A stretch of 29,291 nt of DNA from Alphaproteobacteria bacterium (GCA_020851015.1 JADZDN010000205.1:1-29291); one strand, 5' to 3'; shown: positions 15,553 through 23,903, numbered from the stretch's first letter. Translations and numbers: made by a program. Notes: generated by a model from the sequence alone, not told the origin.

Positions 15553-17001
15553 CTAGTGTTCCGCCTCGTCGTCCTTCGCGGCGATGTCGTATTCCGAAAT
15601 CAGCGTATAGAGCGTCGGCCGGCTGACTCCGAGCAGCTTGGCGGCCTTGGATATGTTGCCGCCGGTGCCGGCGAGCGCTGCCTCGATCGCGCGCTTCTCG
15701 GCGAGGTTGCGCGCCTCGCGGAGGTTGACGATCGCGCTTCCACCGTCGCCCGTTGCGGCGGCCGACGGCGCCGCGGCCGATGCTGCCACCGCGGCCACCG
15801 GCCGGCCGGCGGTATCCGCCCCACGTTCGCGCGCCAGGCCCAGATCGTCGCTGCCGATCGTGCTGCCCTTGGTCAGGATGACCGCCCGTTTGATGCAGTT
15901 CTGCAATTGCCGGACGTTGCCCGGCCAGGGATGCGCGCGGATCGTCTGCAGCGCGTCCGGCGAGAATCCCACGATCGACTTGCCGTAGACCGAGCTGAAA
16001 TGCTCGAGGAAATACTGCGCCAGCAGCTCGGGGTCACCCGGCCGTTCGCGCAGCGCGGGGATGCGCACCGTGACCTCGTTGATGCGGAAGAACAGATCCT
16101 CGCGGAACTTGTTCGTCGTGATGCGCGACTCGACGTCCTGGTTGGTGGCGCAAACCACGCGGACGTCGACCGTCACCGGCTTGCGGCTGCCGACGCGCTC
16201 GACGATGCGGTCTTGCAGGAACCGCAGCAGCTTCACCTGCAGCGTGTAGGGCATGTCCGCGATCTCGTCGAGGAACAGCGTCCCGCCGTCCGCCAGCTCG
16301 ATCTTGCCGACGACCGCCCGCTCCGCGCCGGTGAACGCGCCCTTCTCGTGCCCGAACAGCTCGCTTTCCAGAAGCGTCTCGGGAATCGCGCCGCAGTTGA
16401 TCGGCACGAACGGGCTGGATTTGCGCGGACTCAGATCGTGCAGCGCGCGGGCGAACAGTTCCTTGCCGGTGCCGCTTTCGCCCAGCAACAATACCGACGC
16501 ATCGGTTGGCGCGATGCGTTCCACCAGGTCGCACGCCTCCTGCATGTTCGGGGCGCCGGTGATGATGCTTTCGAGCCGCCGGGCGGGCGCCTTGGTCGCC
16601 AGCTTCCCGACCTCCTGCTCCAGGTCCAACAGCTTGATCGCGCGCTCGACGATCAGGCGCAGCACCTGCTGGTCCATCGGCTTCTGGCAGAAGTCATAGG
16701 CGCCAAGCTTGACCGCCATGACGGCGTTCTCGCGCTCCTCGTTGCCCGACAGCATGATGATCTTCGAGCTCGGCAGCAGCTTCTTCAGTTCGACCAGCGT
16801 CTTCAGCCCTTCGCTTGCGCCGTTGGCGTCGGGCGGAAGGCCAAGATCGAGCACGACGACCTGCGGCAGGAAGGTCGCGGCGAGCTTGACGGCGTTGGGC
16901 CGGTCGTGCGCCCCGCGGGTCTCGAATTCCGAGAAGGCCCAGCGAAGCTGCCGGTTCAGCCCTTGGTCGTCGTCGACGAAGAGTATCTTGACCTTCTGCA
17001 T
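15553..17001 (-). CDS. prsR: PrsR, PEP-CTERM-box sigma54-dependent response regulator
   Basis: A 482-residue NtrC-type activator. The receiver domain (1-120) has acidic D10-D12, phosphoacceptor D52 ([10 protein letters not shown]) and K107. The AAA+ domain has Walker A GESGTGKE (174-181), the sigma54-contacting GAFTGA (221-226) and Walker B GGTLFLDE (239-246). The C-terminal Fis-type helix-turn-helix is [20 protein letters not shown]. This matches PrsR (TIGR02915), known to work with sensor kinase PrsK and sigma54 to turn on PEP-CTERM genes. No prsK is adjacent in this window. The linker before the HTH is alanine-rich. The ATG at 16999-17001 follows GGGATCAGGG. Divergent from the export gene across 254 bp. 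Likely target: the promoter at 18124. Confidence 0.95.
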   Translation of the reverse strand: MQKVKILFVDDDQGLNRQLRWAFSEFETRGAHDRPNAVKLAATFLPQVVVLDLGLPPDANGASEGLKTLVELKKLLPSSKIIMLSGNEERENAVMAVKLGAYDFCQKPMDQQVLRLIVERAIKLLDLEQEVGKLATKAPARRLESIITGAPNMQEACDLVERIAPTDASVLLLGESGTGKELFARALHDLSPRKSSPFVPINCGAIPETLLESELFGHEKGAFTGAERAVVGKIELADGGTLFLDEIADMPYTLQVKLLRFLQDRIVERVGSRKPVTVDVRVVCATNQDVESRITTNKFREDLFFRINEVTVRIPALRERPGDPELLAQYFLEHFSSVYGKSIVGFSPDALQTIRAHPWPGNVRQLQNCIKRAVILTKGSTIGSDDLGLARERGADTAGRPVAAVAASAAAPSAAATGDGGSAIVNLREARNLAEKRAIEAALAGTGGNISKAAKLLGVSRPTLYTLISEYDIAAKDDEAEH

Positions 17002-17204
17002 CCCTGATCCCGGTGAGGCACAAAAGCCAGCGCGTCGCCCCGCCCGAATCGACAGGCCCGCGCGATTGCATCAAATGCCGAATAGACGATTACATTTACT
17101 AACGTACCATAAATTATTGGGCGATTGCTGCGACTTCGGGGACGCCCAGCGGCCACACCCCCGGCACAATCGCCATTCGACACAGGTTTTCCGGGGATTT
17201 TTTC

Positions 17205-17232
17205 TTGACCGCTTGTCGGGCCTACCCATAGC
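17205..17232 (+). promoter_or_regulatory. Possible sigma70-type promoter for the export gene
   Basis: TTGACC (17205-17210) is one base from the -35 consensus, and CATAGC (17227-17232) is a modest -10 after a 16-bp spacer, just upstream of the AAGGGG ribosome-binding site. The poor -10 keeps this tentative. Confidence 0.4.
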
Positions 17233-17255
17233 ATGAAACAAAAGGGGTTCGCGAT

Positions 17256-17894
17256 ATGTTCGTCACCACCTTCGCCCGTAGTTTCAACGTCCTGCTGGCC
17301 GCTGGTCTTTGCGTCGGCTTGAGCGCCTGTGGCGGCCCGCCGAACGTGGTGGAAGTGCCCGCGCAGGACACTTCGAAGCTGATTGCCCTGCACAACTACG
17401 AGATCGGGCCGGGCGACTCGCTCGACATCTTCGTCTGGCGCAACCCCGAATTGTCGGCCCGCGTGGCCGTCCGGCCGGACGGCCGGGTTTCCACCCCGCT
17501 GATCGAGGATCTCGAAGTCACGCGCAAGACGCCGACGACGGTGGCGCGCGAGATCGAGGGCATCCTGGGCAAGTATATTCAGGACCCGGTGGTGACGGTG
17601 CTGGTTTCCAGCTTCTCCGGTCCCCACACCCAGCAAGTGCGCGTCGTCGGGGAAGTCGGCCGGCCCACCGTCATCACCTACCGCGAGAACATGACCGCGC
17701 TGGACGCGATCATCGCCGCCGGCGGCCTGGCCGGGTTCGCGGCCGGAGACCGCGCCGTCATCACGCGCGTCACCGACAAGGGTTACCAGAACATCCGCCT
17801 GAAGGCGGAGCAGCTCATGAAAGATGGCGATATCAGCGCCAATCAGTTCCTGAAGCCCGGCGACACGATTTTCGTCCCGCAGAGCTTCTTCTGA
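17256..17894 (+). CDS. XrtA-system polysaccharide export lipoprotein (Wza/OPX-like)
   Basis: A 212-residue outer-membrane polysaccharide export (OPX) protein. The signal peptide ends in a lipobox, LSAC, with C25 the lipidated cysteine. YEIGPGDSLDIFVWRNPELS begins the Poly_export (PES) domain, followed by VAVRPDGRVSTPLI. An SLBB-type domain follows: VRVVGEVGRPTVITYRENMT, then FLKPGDTIFVPQSFF at the end. It is shorter than E. coli Wza and lacks its C-terminal helix, as expected for the PEP-CTERM export family (TIGR03027). It should help the exopolysaccharide cross the periplasm and outer membrane. AAGGGG lies ahead of the ATG. Confidence 0.92.
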   Translation: MFVTTFARSFNVLLAAGLCVGLSACGGPPNVVEVPAQDTSKLIALHNYEIGPGDSLDIFVWRNPELSARVAVRPDGRVSTPLIEDLEVTRKTPTTVAREIEGILGKYIQDPVVTVLVSSFSGPHTQQVRVVGEVGRPTVITYRENMTALDAIIAAGGLAGFAAGDRAVITRVTDKGYQNIRLKAEQLMKDGDISANQFLKPGDTIFVPQSFF

Positions 17895-18046
17895 GCTGAA
17901 CCTCCCGATCGGGTTTGCGAGGAGGCCAGCGCGGACGGGGACGACCGCCGCGACTGCGCGAATCTGTCCGGCGACAGCCGATCAGAGCCACGAAAAAGTT
18001 AAAGTTAACATTGCGGGATTTGCGTGCCAGTTGATATCGTACTGTT

Positions 18047-18120
18047 AAATTTCGCTTTACAACCGCGTCGTTTTCCCGTCATCGATCAGCTGCCAATCCT
18101 TTGAAATAAAAGCGAAATTT
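18047..18120. promoter_or_regulatory. 12-bp inverted repeat, candidate PrsR enhancer site
   Basis: AAATTTCGCTTT (18047-18058) and its exact reverse complement AAAGCGAAATTT (18109-18120) lie upstream of the -24 element at 18124, the near copy abutting it. Centre-to-centre distance is 62 bp, close to six helical turns. Sigma54 activators bind such paired upstream sites; assignment to PrsR is inference. Confidence 0.5.
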
Positions 18121-18123
18121 TTC

Positions 18124-18139
18124 TGGCATTAAACTTGCT
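18124..18139 (+). promoter_or_regulatory. Sigma54 (-24/-12) promoter of the PEP-CTERM gene
   Basis: TGGCATTAAACTTGCT matches the consensus TGGCACG-N4-TTGCW with GG (18125-18126) and GC (18137-18138) exactly 10 nt apart. Transcription would start near 18150, leaving about 30 nt before the ATG with AGGAAGAGG as ribosome-binding site. The nearby PrsR, which carries an intact GAFTGA, supports this. Confidence 0.75.
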
Positions 18140-18181
18140 TTAAAGAACGGCAGGAACCCTTAGGAAGAGGCGTTTCTCGCC

Positions 18182-18718
18182 ATGAAGACCAAATCAGCTC
18201 TGTTTGCCGGATTGACGCTAAGCGTGTTGGCCGCGTTGGCCATCCCCGATGCGCGAGCCGGCCTTGTCTATTCCAGCGACGAGCAGCAGGAATTCGACCT
18301 CAACGACACCGCCCCGGGTGCCGGCGGCGGCTCGGGCTTCTTCGGCACCGGGCCATCCGGGGGCCAGCCGGGCTTTGGCGGCAATGGCTACGGCGGCGGT
18401 AGCGGTGGAGGCGGCGGCGGTGGCTCGGGCGGCGGCGGTGGCGGCGGCTCGGGAGGCGGCGGCGGCAGCTTTGCTGCCTTCTCCTCGGGCGGCGGCGGCG
18501 GTGGAGGCGGCCAGAACTACTGCGTGTTCTTCTGCGGCGGCAACCCGTTCAACCCGCCTGGCGGCAATCCCCCTTGGAATCCGCCCAATGGCGGTCCCGG
18601 TGGCGACGGAGGCTATGGCGGCGGCGGTGGCGGCGATGTGCCCGAGCCGATGACGCTGGGGCTTCTGGGCGCCGGCCTGATCGGCCTCGGCTTGGTGCGG
18701 CGTCGCCGGGCCAAGTAG
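18182..18718 (+). CDS. Glycine-rich PEP-CTERM sorting-domain protein
   Basis: A 178-residue exported protein and the likely substrate of the exosortase at 24013. A signal peptide (KTKSALFAGLTLSVLAALAI, ending DARA) is followed by a low-complexity mature region in which about 37 percent of all residues are glycine, in runs broken by Ser, Asn and Pro, with two cysteines in NYCVFFCGG. The last 26 residues are the sorting signal: VPEP (153-156), a hydrophobic helix (MTLGLLGAGLIGLGLV) and the basic tail RRRRAK. Exosortase A is thought to cut at the PEP box during delivery to the surface. Its own sigma54 promoter and a strong terminator make it a single-gene transcript. Confidence 0.93.
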   Translation: MKTKSALFAGLTLSVLAALAIPDARAGLVYSSDEQQEFDLNDTAPGAGGGSGFFGTGPSGGQPGFGGNGYGGGSGGGGGGGSGGGGGGGSGGGGGSFAAFSSGGGGGGGGQNYCVFFCGGNPFNPPGGNPPWNPPNGGPGGDGGYGGGGGGDVPEPMTLGLLGAGLIGLGLVRRRRAK

Positions 18719-18741
18719 CCGACGCCTGAACGCGGCAAATG

Positions 18742-18779
18742 AAGCGCCCCCCGGGTATATCCGGGGGGCGCTTTGTTTT
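18742..18779 (+). terminator. Strong intrinsic terminator
   Basis: A perfect 13-bp stem, AAGCGCCCCCCGG (18742-18754) with CCGGGGGGCGCTT (18761-18773), loop GTATAT, then TTTGTTTT. It terminates the PEP-CTERM gene and, with the A-containing other side, may also serve the convergent TPR gene. Confidence 0.9.
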
Positions 18780-18838
18780 GGCCGGTTGCGGCCGGTACAG
18801 AAGCCAGACTTGCGGGGCGCTCCCCGCCTCGCCGTGCG

Positions 18839-19588
18839 CTATTCCGCGGTCAGGCCAAGGTCGACCATCTTGTATTCGATGGCCGGGTCGATCGCGCGGG
18901 CGGTCGCAAAGTCCTGTTTCGCCTTGTCCGGCTGCCCCTTGCGCAGATAGGCGAAGCCTCGTCCCCAGAGGGAACTGGCGCTCTTGGGGTCGATCTCGAG
19001 CGCCGTCCCGAAATCGCGGATGGCGGGATCGTATTTCTTCGCCCGGACCAGCGCATAGCCGCGGCTGTCGTACAGCGTCGCCGTGCGCTTGGGCGCAAGC
19101 TTGATGGCGGTGTCGCAATCGCTCAGCGCTTGCTCGGTCTGGCCCAACACCGCCTGGGCGAAGCAGCGGTTGTTGAAATAGCTGGGCCAGTTCGGCCGCA
19201 GCCGGATCGCCTCGCTGTAGTCCTGCACGGCAAGCGCGTAGAGGCCCTTGGCCAGCTTCGCATTGCCACGGTCGCTATAGGCCTCGGCGTAGTCCGGTCG
19301 CAGGCGAATCGATTCGCTGTGATCGACGATCGCGCGGTCGTACTGGCCCTTGAAATGCGCCGCGATGCCCCGGTTGTTGTAGGCCTTGGAGGCGTCGATT
19401 TCCGACAGCCTGCCGCTCTCGATCGCGCTGGTGCACGCCGAGATGCGCTTGTCCGGCGGCGTCTTCGGCATCAGGCAGGCATCCATCGCGGGGCTCCGGG
19501 CCGAAGGCGGCAGCGTCGGGGACGATGTCTGCGCAAGGGCCGGAATGGCCAGCAGCGCGCCCAGGACGCCCAGGTAATGTTTGCGCAT
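18839..19588 (-). CDS. Periplasmic TPR-repeat protein
   Basis: A 249-residue exported protein with a short signal peptide (MRKHYLGVLGALLAIPALAQ) and then five to six tetratricopeptide repeats, for example KAYNNRGIAAHFKGQYDRAI, EAYSDRGNAKLAKGLYALAV and TLYDSRGYALVRAKKYDPAI. Cysteines in DACLMPK and ISACTSAI lie before the repeats. The start has an ideal GAGGAGG 4 nt upstream of the ATG at 19586-19588. TPR proteins mediate protein contacts; here a role with the PEP-CTERM or polysaccharide machinery is suggested only by position. It converges on the PEP-CTERM gene and is divergent from the glycosyltransferase at 19768. Confidence 0.88.
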   Translation of the reverse strand: MRKHYLGVLGALLAIPALAQTSSPTLPPSARSPAMDACLMPKTPPDKRISACTSAIESGRLSEIDASKAYNNRGIAAHFKGQYDRAIVDHSESIRLRPDYAEAYSDRGNAKLAKGLYALAVQDYSEAIRLRPNWPSYFNNRCFAQAVLGQTEQALSDCDTAIKLAPKRTATLYDSRGYALVRAKKYDPAIRDFGTALEIDPKSASSLWGRGFAYLRKGQPDKAKQDFATARAIDPAIEYKMVDLGLTAE

Positions 19589-19767
19589 GGCCTCCTCACC
19601 ATTCGAACCGTGCGAATGATAGGCGATCGGGCAAGCGCGGGCGACAGGCAATTGCGCCGCCGCCCCTCCGCCCAGGACTCTCGACCGCGTGGACTTGTTT
19701 GGATACCTTGCGGCCGGCCAGACGGACCGCCCTGCGGAATGCCCGTCGCCTTGGGGTCGCATCCCGC

Positions 19768-20967
19768 ATGAATCTGCTGCTGCTGTTCCACCGCCTGCCC
19801 TACCCGCCCAACAAGGGCGAGAAGATCCGGTACTTCCATTTCCTGAAAGGCCTGGCGGGCCGGCACGCGATCCGGGTCGGATGCTTCGCCGAGCCGCCGG
19901 ATTCGCAGGCCGACGTAGCCGCGGTCGGCGCGCTCTGCGCGGACCTGCACGTGTCGTGGTCGAGCCCGATGGCGCGCCGCGCGGCTTATCTCCGCGGCAT
20001 GCTGACCGGCGCGCCGCTATCGATGGCCACCTTCGACAGCGCCTCGCTCCAGGCCTGGATCGACCGTACGATGCAGCAAACGCCGGTCGATTGCGTCCTC
20101 GCCTGCTCCGCCGCGATGGGACGCTTCGTGCTCAAGGCGGCGAAACGGCCGCGTCGCTTCGTGATGGATTTCGTCGACATGGATTCCGACAAGTGGGGGC
20201 AATACGCCGCTACCGCCGGCTGGCCAGCCTCGGCGGTCTATCGCCGCGAAAGCCGGCTGACGCTGGGCGTCGAGCGCGCGGTGGCCGCCGCGGCCGACGC
20301 GAGCCTGCTGGTGTCCGCAACCGAGGTCGAGGATTTCCTGCGCCTAGTGCCCGAGGCGGAAGGCAAGGTCCATGCCGTCGAGAACGGCGTCGATGCGGAC
20401 TACTACGATCCGGGGCGCGACTACCCCACGCCGTTCGGTCCGCGCGACACGGCGCCGATCGTCTTCGTCGGCACGATGGACTACCTGCCGAACGTCGATG
20501 CCGTCAGCTGGTTCGCGCGCGACGTCATGCCCCTGATCCGCGCCGAGCGGCCCGACGCGACGTTCCACGTCGTCGGCGCCCGACCGTCGCGCGAGGTACT
20601 GGGCCTGCGCAGCCTGCCGGGCGTCTCGGTGACCGGCGCCGTGCCGGACGTCAGGCCCTATGTCGCCTGGTCCTCGGCCTCGGTGGCGCCGCTCAGGATC
20701 GCCCGCGGCATCCAGAACAAGGTGCTCGAGGCGATGGCGATGGCCAAGCCCGTGATCGTCACGCCCGCCGCCCTTGCCGGTATCGACGCGCGGCCCGAGA
20801 TCGACGTGCTGCTTGCCGCGACCGAGGCCGACCTGGCGCGCCAGGTCCTGCGCGTGCTGCGCGACAGCAGCGATCGCGAACTCGGCCGCGCGGCGCGGCG
20901 TTTCGTGCTCGACCACTTCCTGTGGAAGACCAAGCTGCAGCGGCTGGAACGCCTGCTGTCGCCATGA
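19768..20967 (+). CDS. TIGR03087-family XrtA/PEP-CTERM-associated glycosyltransferase (Stp1)
   Basis: A 399-residue GT4-like glycosyltransferase. The N-terminus LLLLFHRLPYPPNKGEKIRY is the signature of the PEP-CTERM-associated sugar transferase family TIGR03087. Other family segments are VMDFVDMDSDKWGQYA, IVFVGTMDYLPNVDAVSWFA and APLRIARGIQNKVLEAMAMA. It should transfer a sugar onto the lipid-linked intermediate of the XrtA-linked exopolysaccharide on the cytoplasmic side. The ATG at 19768 directly opens the signature; the ribosome-binding site is weak. Its TGA overlaps the ATG of the next gene (ATGA at 20964-20967), so the two are translationally coupled. Confidence 0.93.
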   Translation: MNLLLLFHRLPYPPNKGEKIRYFHFLKGLAGRHAIRVGCFAEPPDSQADVAAVGALCADLHVSWSSPMARRAAYLRGMLTGAPLSMATFDSASLQAWIDRTMQQTPVDCVLACSAAMGRFVLKAAKRPRRFVMDFVDMDSDKWGQYAATAGWPASAVYRRESRLTLGVERAVAAAADASLLVSATEVEDFLRLVPEAEGKVHAVENGVDADYYDPGRDYPTPFGPRDTAPIVFVGTMDYLPNVDAVSWFARDVMPLIRAERPDATFHVVGARPSREVLGLRSLPGVSVTGAVPDVRPYVAWSSASVAPLRIARGIQNKVLEAMAMAKPVIVTPAALAGIDARPEIDVLLAATEADLARQVLRVLRDSSDRELGRAARRFVLDHFLWKTKLQRLERLLSP

Positions 20968-21950
20968 GGTCCGTCTATTCGATCATGGTCCTCGTAGCGC
21001 TGCTATCCGCATTTCCTGGCCCTGCATTCGAGCATCCCGCCATGGCCCAGGCGGCGGCCGTTCAGCCCCGGATTCATCGCGTGGGACCCACCCGCGCGCT
21101 CAAGATGCCGAGCGACGCCGCGCGCGTCGCCCGCGACCGCGACATCGTCGAGATCGATGCCGGCGTCTATGTCGACTGCGCGGTCTGGCGGGCGAACCGC
21201 TTGACGATCCGCGGCAATGGCGGGCTGGCCACCGTGAAGACCAAGACTTGCCAGGGCAAGGCGATCTGGGTGATCGATGGCGACGACACCACGGTCGAGC
21301 GCATCGCCTTCGCCGACGCCGCGGTGCCCGACAAGAATGGCGCCGGGATCCGGCTGACGGGGGGATCGCTGGTCGTCCGCGATTCCGTGTTCGAGGGCAA
21401 CGAGAACGGCATCCTCGCCGGCGACGCCCCGGGAAAATCGGTGCTGATCGAGCGCAGCCGGTTCGAGCGCAACGGCAAGTGCGACCCGGTTTGCGCGCAC
21501 GGCATCTACATCAACCAGGTGCGGGAGCTGACGGTGCGCGATTGCGTGTTCCGCGACCAGCGCGTCGGCCATCACATCAAGTCGCGCGCGCTGAACACCA
21601 CCGTGACCGGCACGATCATCGAGGACGGTCGCGCCGGCACGGCCAGCTACCTGATCGACGTGCCCAACGGCGGCAACGTGCTGATCGCGCGCAACAAGCT
21701 GCAGAAGGCGAACAGCAGCGACAACCGCACCATCGCGATCGCCATCGGCATGGAAGGCGCCAAGCACCCCTCGACCGCGGTCCGCATCGAGAACAACGAT
21801 TTCCGCTCGGACGTGACGGAGCCGACGAGCTTCGTGCGCAACAACGCGCCCTACGAGGCCGTGCTGTCGGGCAATGCGCTGTGCGGAAGCGTGGTTGCCC
21901 TGACCGGTCCCGGCACCGTGCGGTCGCCGCGCCCCTGCACCCGGCCGTGA
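20964..21950 (+). CDS. Secreted right-handed parallel beta-helix protein
   Basis: A 328-residue exported protein with a signal peptide (SVYSIMVLVALLSAFPGPAF, cleavage near residues 30-33). The rest is made of short beta-helix rungs with Asn ladders and the pectate-lyase/NosD-like pattern: VVRDSVFEGNENGILAG, IERSRFERNGKCDPVCAHGI, TVRDCVFRDQRVGHHIKS, IARNKLQKANSSDNRTIA. This fold is common in polysaccharide lyases, epimerases and hydrolases; I cannot pick a catalytic set with certainty, though H (HGIYINQ, GHHIKSR) and several Asp are candidates. Translational coupling to the TIGR03087 glycosyltransferase suggests it trims or modifies the same polymer in the periplasm (inference). Cysteines (GKCDPVC) may form a disulfide. 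Confidence 0.85.
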   Translation: MRSVYSIMVLVALLSAFPGPAFEHPAMAQAAAVQPRIHRVGPTRALKMPSDAARVARDRDIVEIDAGVYVDCAVWRANRLTIRGNGGLATVKTKTCQGKAIWVIDGDDTTVERIAFADAAVPDKNGAGIRLTGGSLVVRDSVFEGNENGILAGDAPGKSVLIERSRFERNGKCDPVCAHGIYINQVRELTVRDCVFRDQRVGHHIKSRALNTTVTGTIIEDGRAGTASYLIDVPNGGNVLIARNKLQKANSSDNRTIAIAIGMEGAKHPSTAVRIENNDFRSDVTEPTSFVRNNAPYEAVLSGNALCGSVVALTGPGTVRSPRPCTRP

Positions 21951-21951
21951 G

Positions 21952-22995
21952 CTAAGCCAGGCCCCGCGCGATCCAGGGGCCGACCGCGTTCGCCACGGGT
22001 AGCGGCAGTTTCTGCCACAGCGACACGAACATGCGGTACTTGGGATTGAGCGGGTTCACGTCGGGAACCTCTTGCGCCTTGTTCAGATAGAAGTCGTAGA
22101 CAAGGGGTGTCGGGGCGAAGCCCCAGTTCTTCTTGAAGCTGAACGGCCCGGTGCCGACCTTGCTGCGGCCGAAATCGAACACCTTGCAACCACGTTCCGC
22201 GCCGCGGCGGATCAGGTCCCAGTACATGAAGTCGTGCGCCTTGAACTCGCGCGCGCGCGGCGTGCCGCCGGCGTAGTACGGCATGATCTCGTCGCGGTGG
22301 TAGAAGGTCAGGCATCCGGCCACCGCCTCGTCGCCCTTGTAGATGTTCAGCACTTCGCAGTCCGCGCCGAATTCCTGCTTCAGCGCGCGGAAATACGCGC
22401 GCGGGAACACCGGCGTGCCGTGATTGCGCACATTGACGGCGTAGAGGTCGTAGTTGACCTCGACATCCGCGACGACCCGCGGCTCCAGTCCCGTCTCCAG
22501 GCTTTGGCGCACCACCGCGCGCTGCTTGCGCGGGATGGCCAGCAGGTTCTTCTCGCTGTCCGGCCCGATCTCGCGGCGGAACGTGGCGTAGAGTCCCTCC
22601 TTCCGCTTCCAGCCCTGGCGGTCGGGGCCGCTCGCGCGGAACTCGACGTGGTCGACGCCCAGCTCCTTCGCCAGCGCCGCCGCGCGATCGTAGAAGAGGC
22701 CCAGCACCTCGTCGGAGTCCGCCACCGGGCCGCCGTAGACGCCGTAGGCCGTCGACACCAGCGCGCTGCCGAACAGCAGGCTGCGCACGTGGTAGAGCGG
22801 CAGCACGCCCACCACCCGCCCTGCTTGCTCGGCGTAGAGGAAGATCGGCCGGTGGCCGAAGCCGCGCGCGATCACCCGCCGCCACGGCGCACGGTGGAAG
22901 AACGTGGCCCTGGGATTGGCGAGGACATAGGCGTCCCATGCCTGTTCCCCACCATCGCCGAGCTGCTTGATTTCGACCGGACCGGCTGGCGTCAT
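21952..22995 (-). CDS. FemAB-like protein, XrtA/PEP-CTERM system-associated
   Basis: A 347-residue double-GNAT-fold protein of the FemAB family in its PEP-CTERM-linked form (TIGR03019). Recognisable segments are ANPRATFFHRAPWRRVIARG near the start, LLAIPRKQRAVVRQSLETGL in the middle, and the C-terminal KVFDFGRSKVGTGPFSFKKN, which resembles the Fem-type acceptor/tRNA-binding domain. FemAB relatives transfer amino acids or acyl groups; in this system the acceptor is unknown but may be the exopolysaccharide or a sorted protein. The ATG (22993-22995) overlaps the deacetylase TGA (ATGA), so the two are translationally coupled. It stops 1 bp from the convergent beta-helix gene. Confidence 0.92.
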   Translation of the reverse strand: MTPAGPVEIKQLGDGGEQAWDAYVLANPRATFFHRAPWRRVIARGFGHRPIFLYAEQAGRVVGVLPLYHVRSLLFGSALVSTAYGVYGGPVADSDEVLGLFYDRAAALAKELGVDHVEFRASGPDRQGWKRKEGLYATFRREIGPDSEKNLLAIPRKQRAVVRQSLETGLEPRVVADVEVNYDLYAVNVRNHGTPVFPRAYFRALKQEFGADCEVLNIYKGDEAVAGCLTFYHRDEIMPYYAGGTPRAREFKAHDFMYWDLIRRGAERGCKVFDFGRSKVGTGPFSFKKNWGFAPTPLVYDFYLNKAQEVPDVNPLNPKYRMFVSLWQKLPLPVANAVGPWIARGLA

Positions 22996-23903
22996 TGCGC
23001 TGCCCGAGTCTCCGCAGTCAGGCCATAGACGCGATCGACCCGGTCCCAGGCGAACTCGTCCAGCAACCGGCGCAGCTTGGGTTCCATACGGTCGAGGTTC
23101 GTGTAGTGACGCAGCCGGGATTTCAGCGATGCGCCTGCGATGCGCGGCTGGCCGGGGTCGATCTCCCAGGGGTGGAAGTAGAACATGCAGGGCCGGTCTT
23201 CCGCACGGTTCAGGCGGCGTACAGCCAGTTGGAAGAGCGCGTAGGGAAAGATGCGAAAGTAGCCGCCGCCGCTGCACGGCAGGTTCTGCCCGAACACGCG
23301 CACCGTCGACATCGGCAATTCGACCAGCCCCGGCGCACGGGGCGACGGCTCGAACGGATCGCGCGGCGCGGTCGGCACGCCGTACTGGTCGTGATGGATC
23401 GGGAAGATGCTGGAGCTATAGCGATAGCCCTCTTCCGCCAGGACGTCGAACGCCCACCAGTTGCGCTTGCCGATCGAGAAGCTCGCCGCCCGGTAGCCGA
23501 TGATGCCGGTGCCGCCAGCGTCCTCGAGCAGCCCCTTGGTGCGGCGCACGTCCTCGCGAAATTCCTCCGGCGACTGCGCGTCGGCGCGGATATGGCAATA
23601 GCCGTGGCTGGCGAGCTCATGACCCTCGGCGACGATGCGCCGGATCAATGCCGGGCACCGCTCGGCGACCCAGCCCAGCACGAAGAAGGTCGACCGCACG
23701 CCATGGTCGGCGAAGATCTGCAGCACGCGCTCGGTATTGCGCTCGACCCGGCTCTCATGCGCCGCCCAGGCGCCGCGGTCGATCTGGCCGGCAAAGGCAT
23801 GGACCTGGAAATGCTCCTCGACGTCGACGGACATCGCGTTCCGCCGACCGTCCGGCGCCGGTACCGCGGAAGTCGCTTCCCTTGGTTTGAGGTCAAGCTG
23901 CAT
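22992..23903 (-). CDS. XrtA-system polysaccharide deacetylase (NodB fold, DUF3473)
   Basis: A 303-residue carbohydrate esterase family 4 enzyme of the PEP-CTERM-linked group (TIGR03006). The catalytic aspartate is D27 in MSVDVEEHFQVHAFAGQ; metal-binding histidines are H95 and H100 in GHELASHGYCH; the later motif GYRAASFSIGKRNWWAFDVL is typical. The C-terminal DUF3473 part includes MFYFHPWEIDPGQPR and SRLRHYTNLDRMEPKLRRLL. It lacks an obvious signal peptide, as others of this group do. It likely removes acetyl groups from amino sugars of the exopolysaccharide. The ATG (23901-23903) follows TGGAG at 9 nt. It lies 109 bp downstream of xrtA and overlaps the femAB gene, probably as one operon. Confidence 0.94.
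   Translation of the reverse strand: MQLDLKPREATSAVPAPDGRRNAMSVDVEEHFQVHAFAGQIDRGAWAAHESRVERNTERVLQIFADHGVRSTFFVLGWVAERCPALIRRIVAEGHELASHGYCHIRADAQSPEEFREDVRRTKGLLEDAGGTGIIGYRAASFSIGKRNWWAFDVLAEEGYRYSSSIFPIHHDQYGVPTAPRDPFEPSPRAPGLVELPMSTVRVFGQNLPCSGGGYFRIFPYALFQLAVRRLNRAEDRPCMFYFHPWEIDPGQPRIAGASLKSRLRHYTNLDRMEPKLRRLLDEFAWDRVDRVYGLTAETRAAQ

Noticed and set aside
15556..17007. 483-codon plus-strand frame opposite prsR
   Set aside because: Mirror of prsR with no recognisable domain; prsR has all expected motifs.
18390..18510. GGC-rich tandem repeat as a possible non-coding repeat or CRISPR-like array
   Set aside because: It is the glycine-run part of the PEP-CTERM coding sequence; there are no spacers or conserved repeat boundaries.
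19600..19618. CATTCG/CGAATG hairpin upstream of the TPR gene
   Set aside because: Six-base stem with a 7-nt loop and no further support; likely chance.
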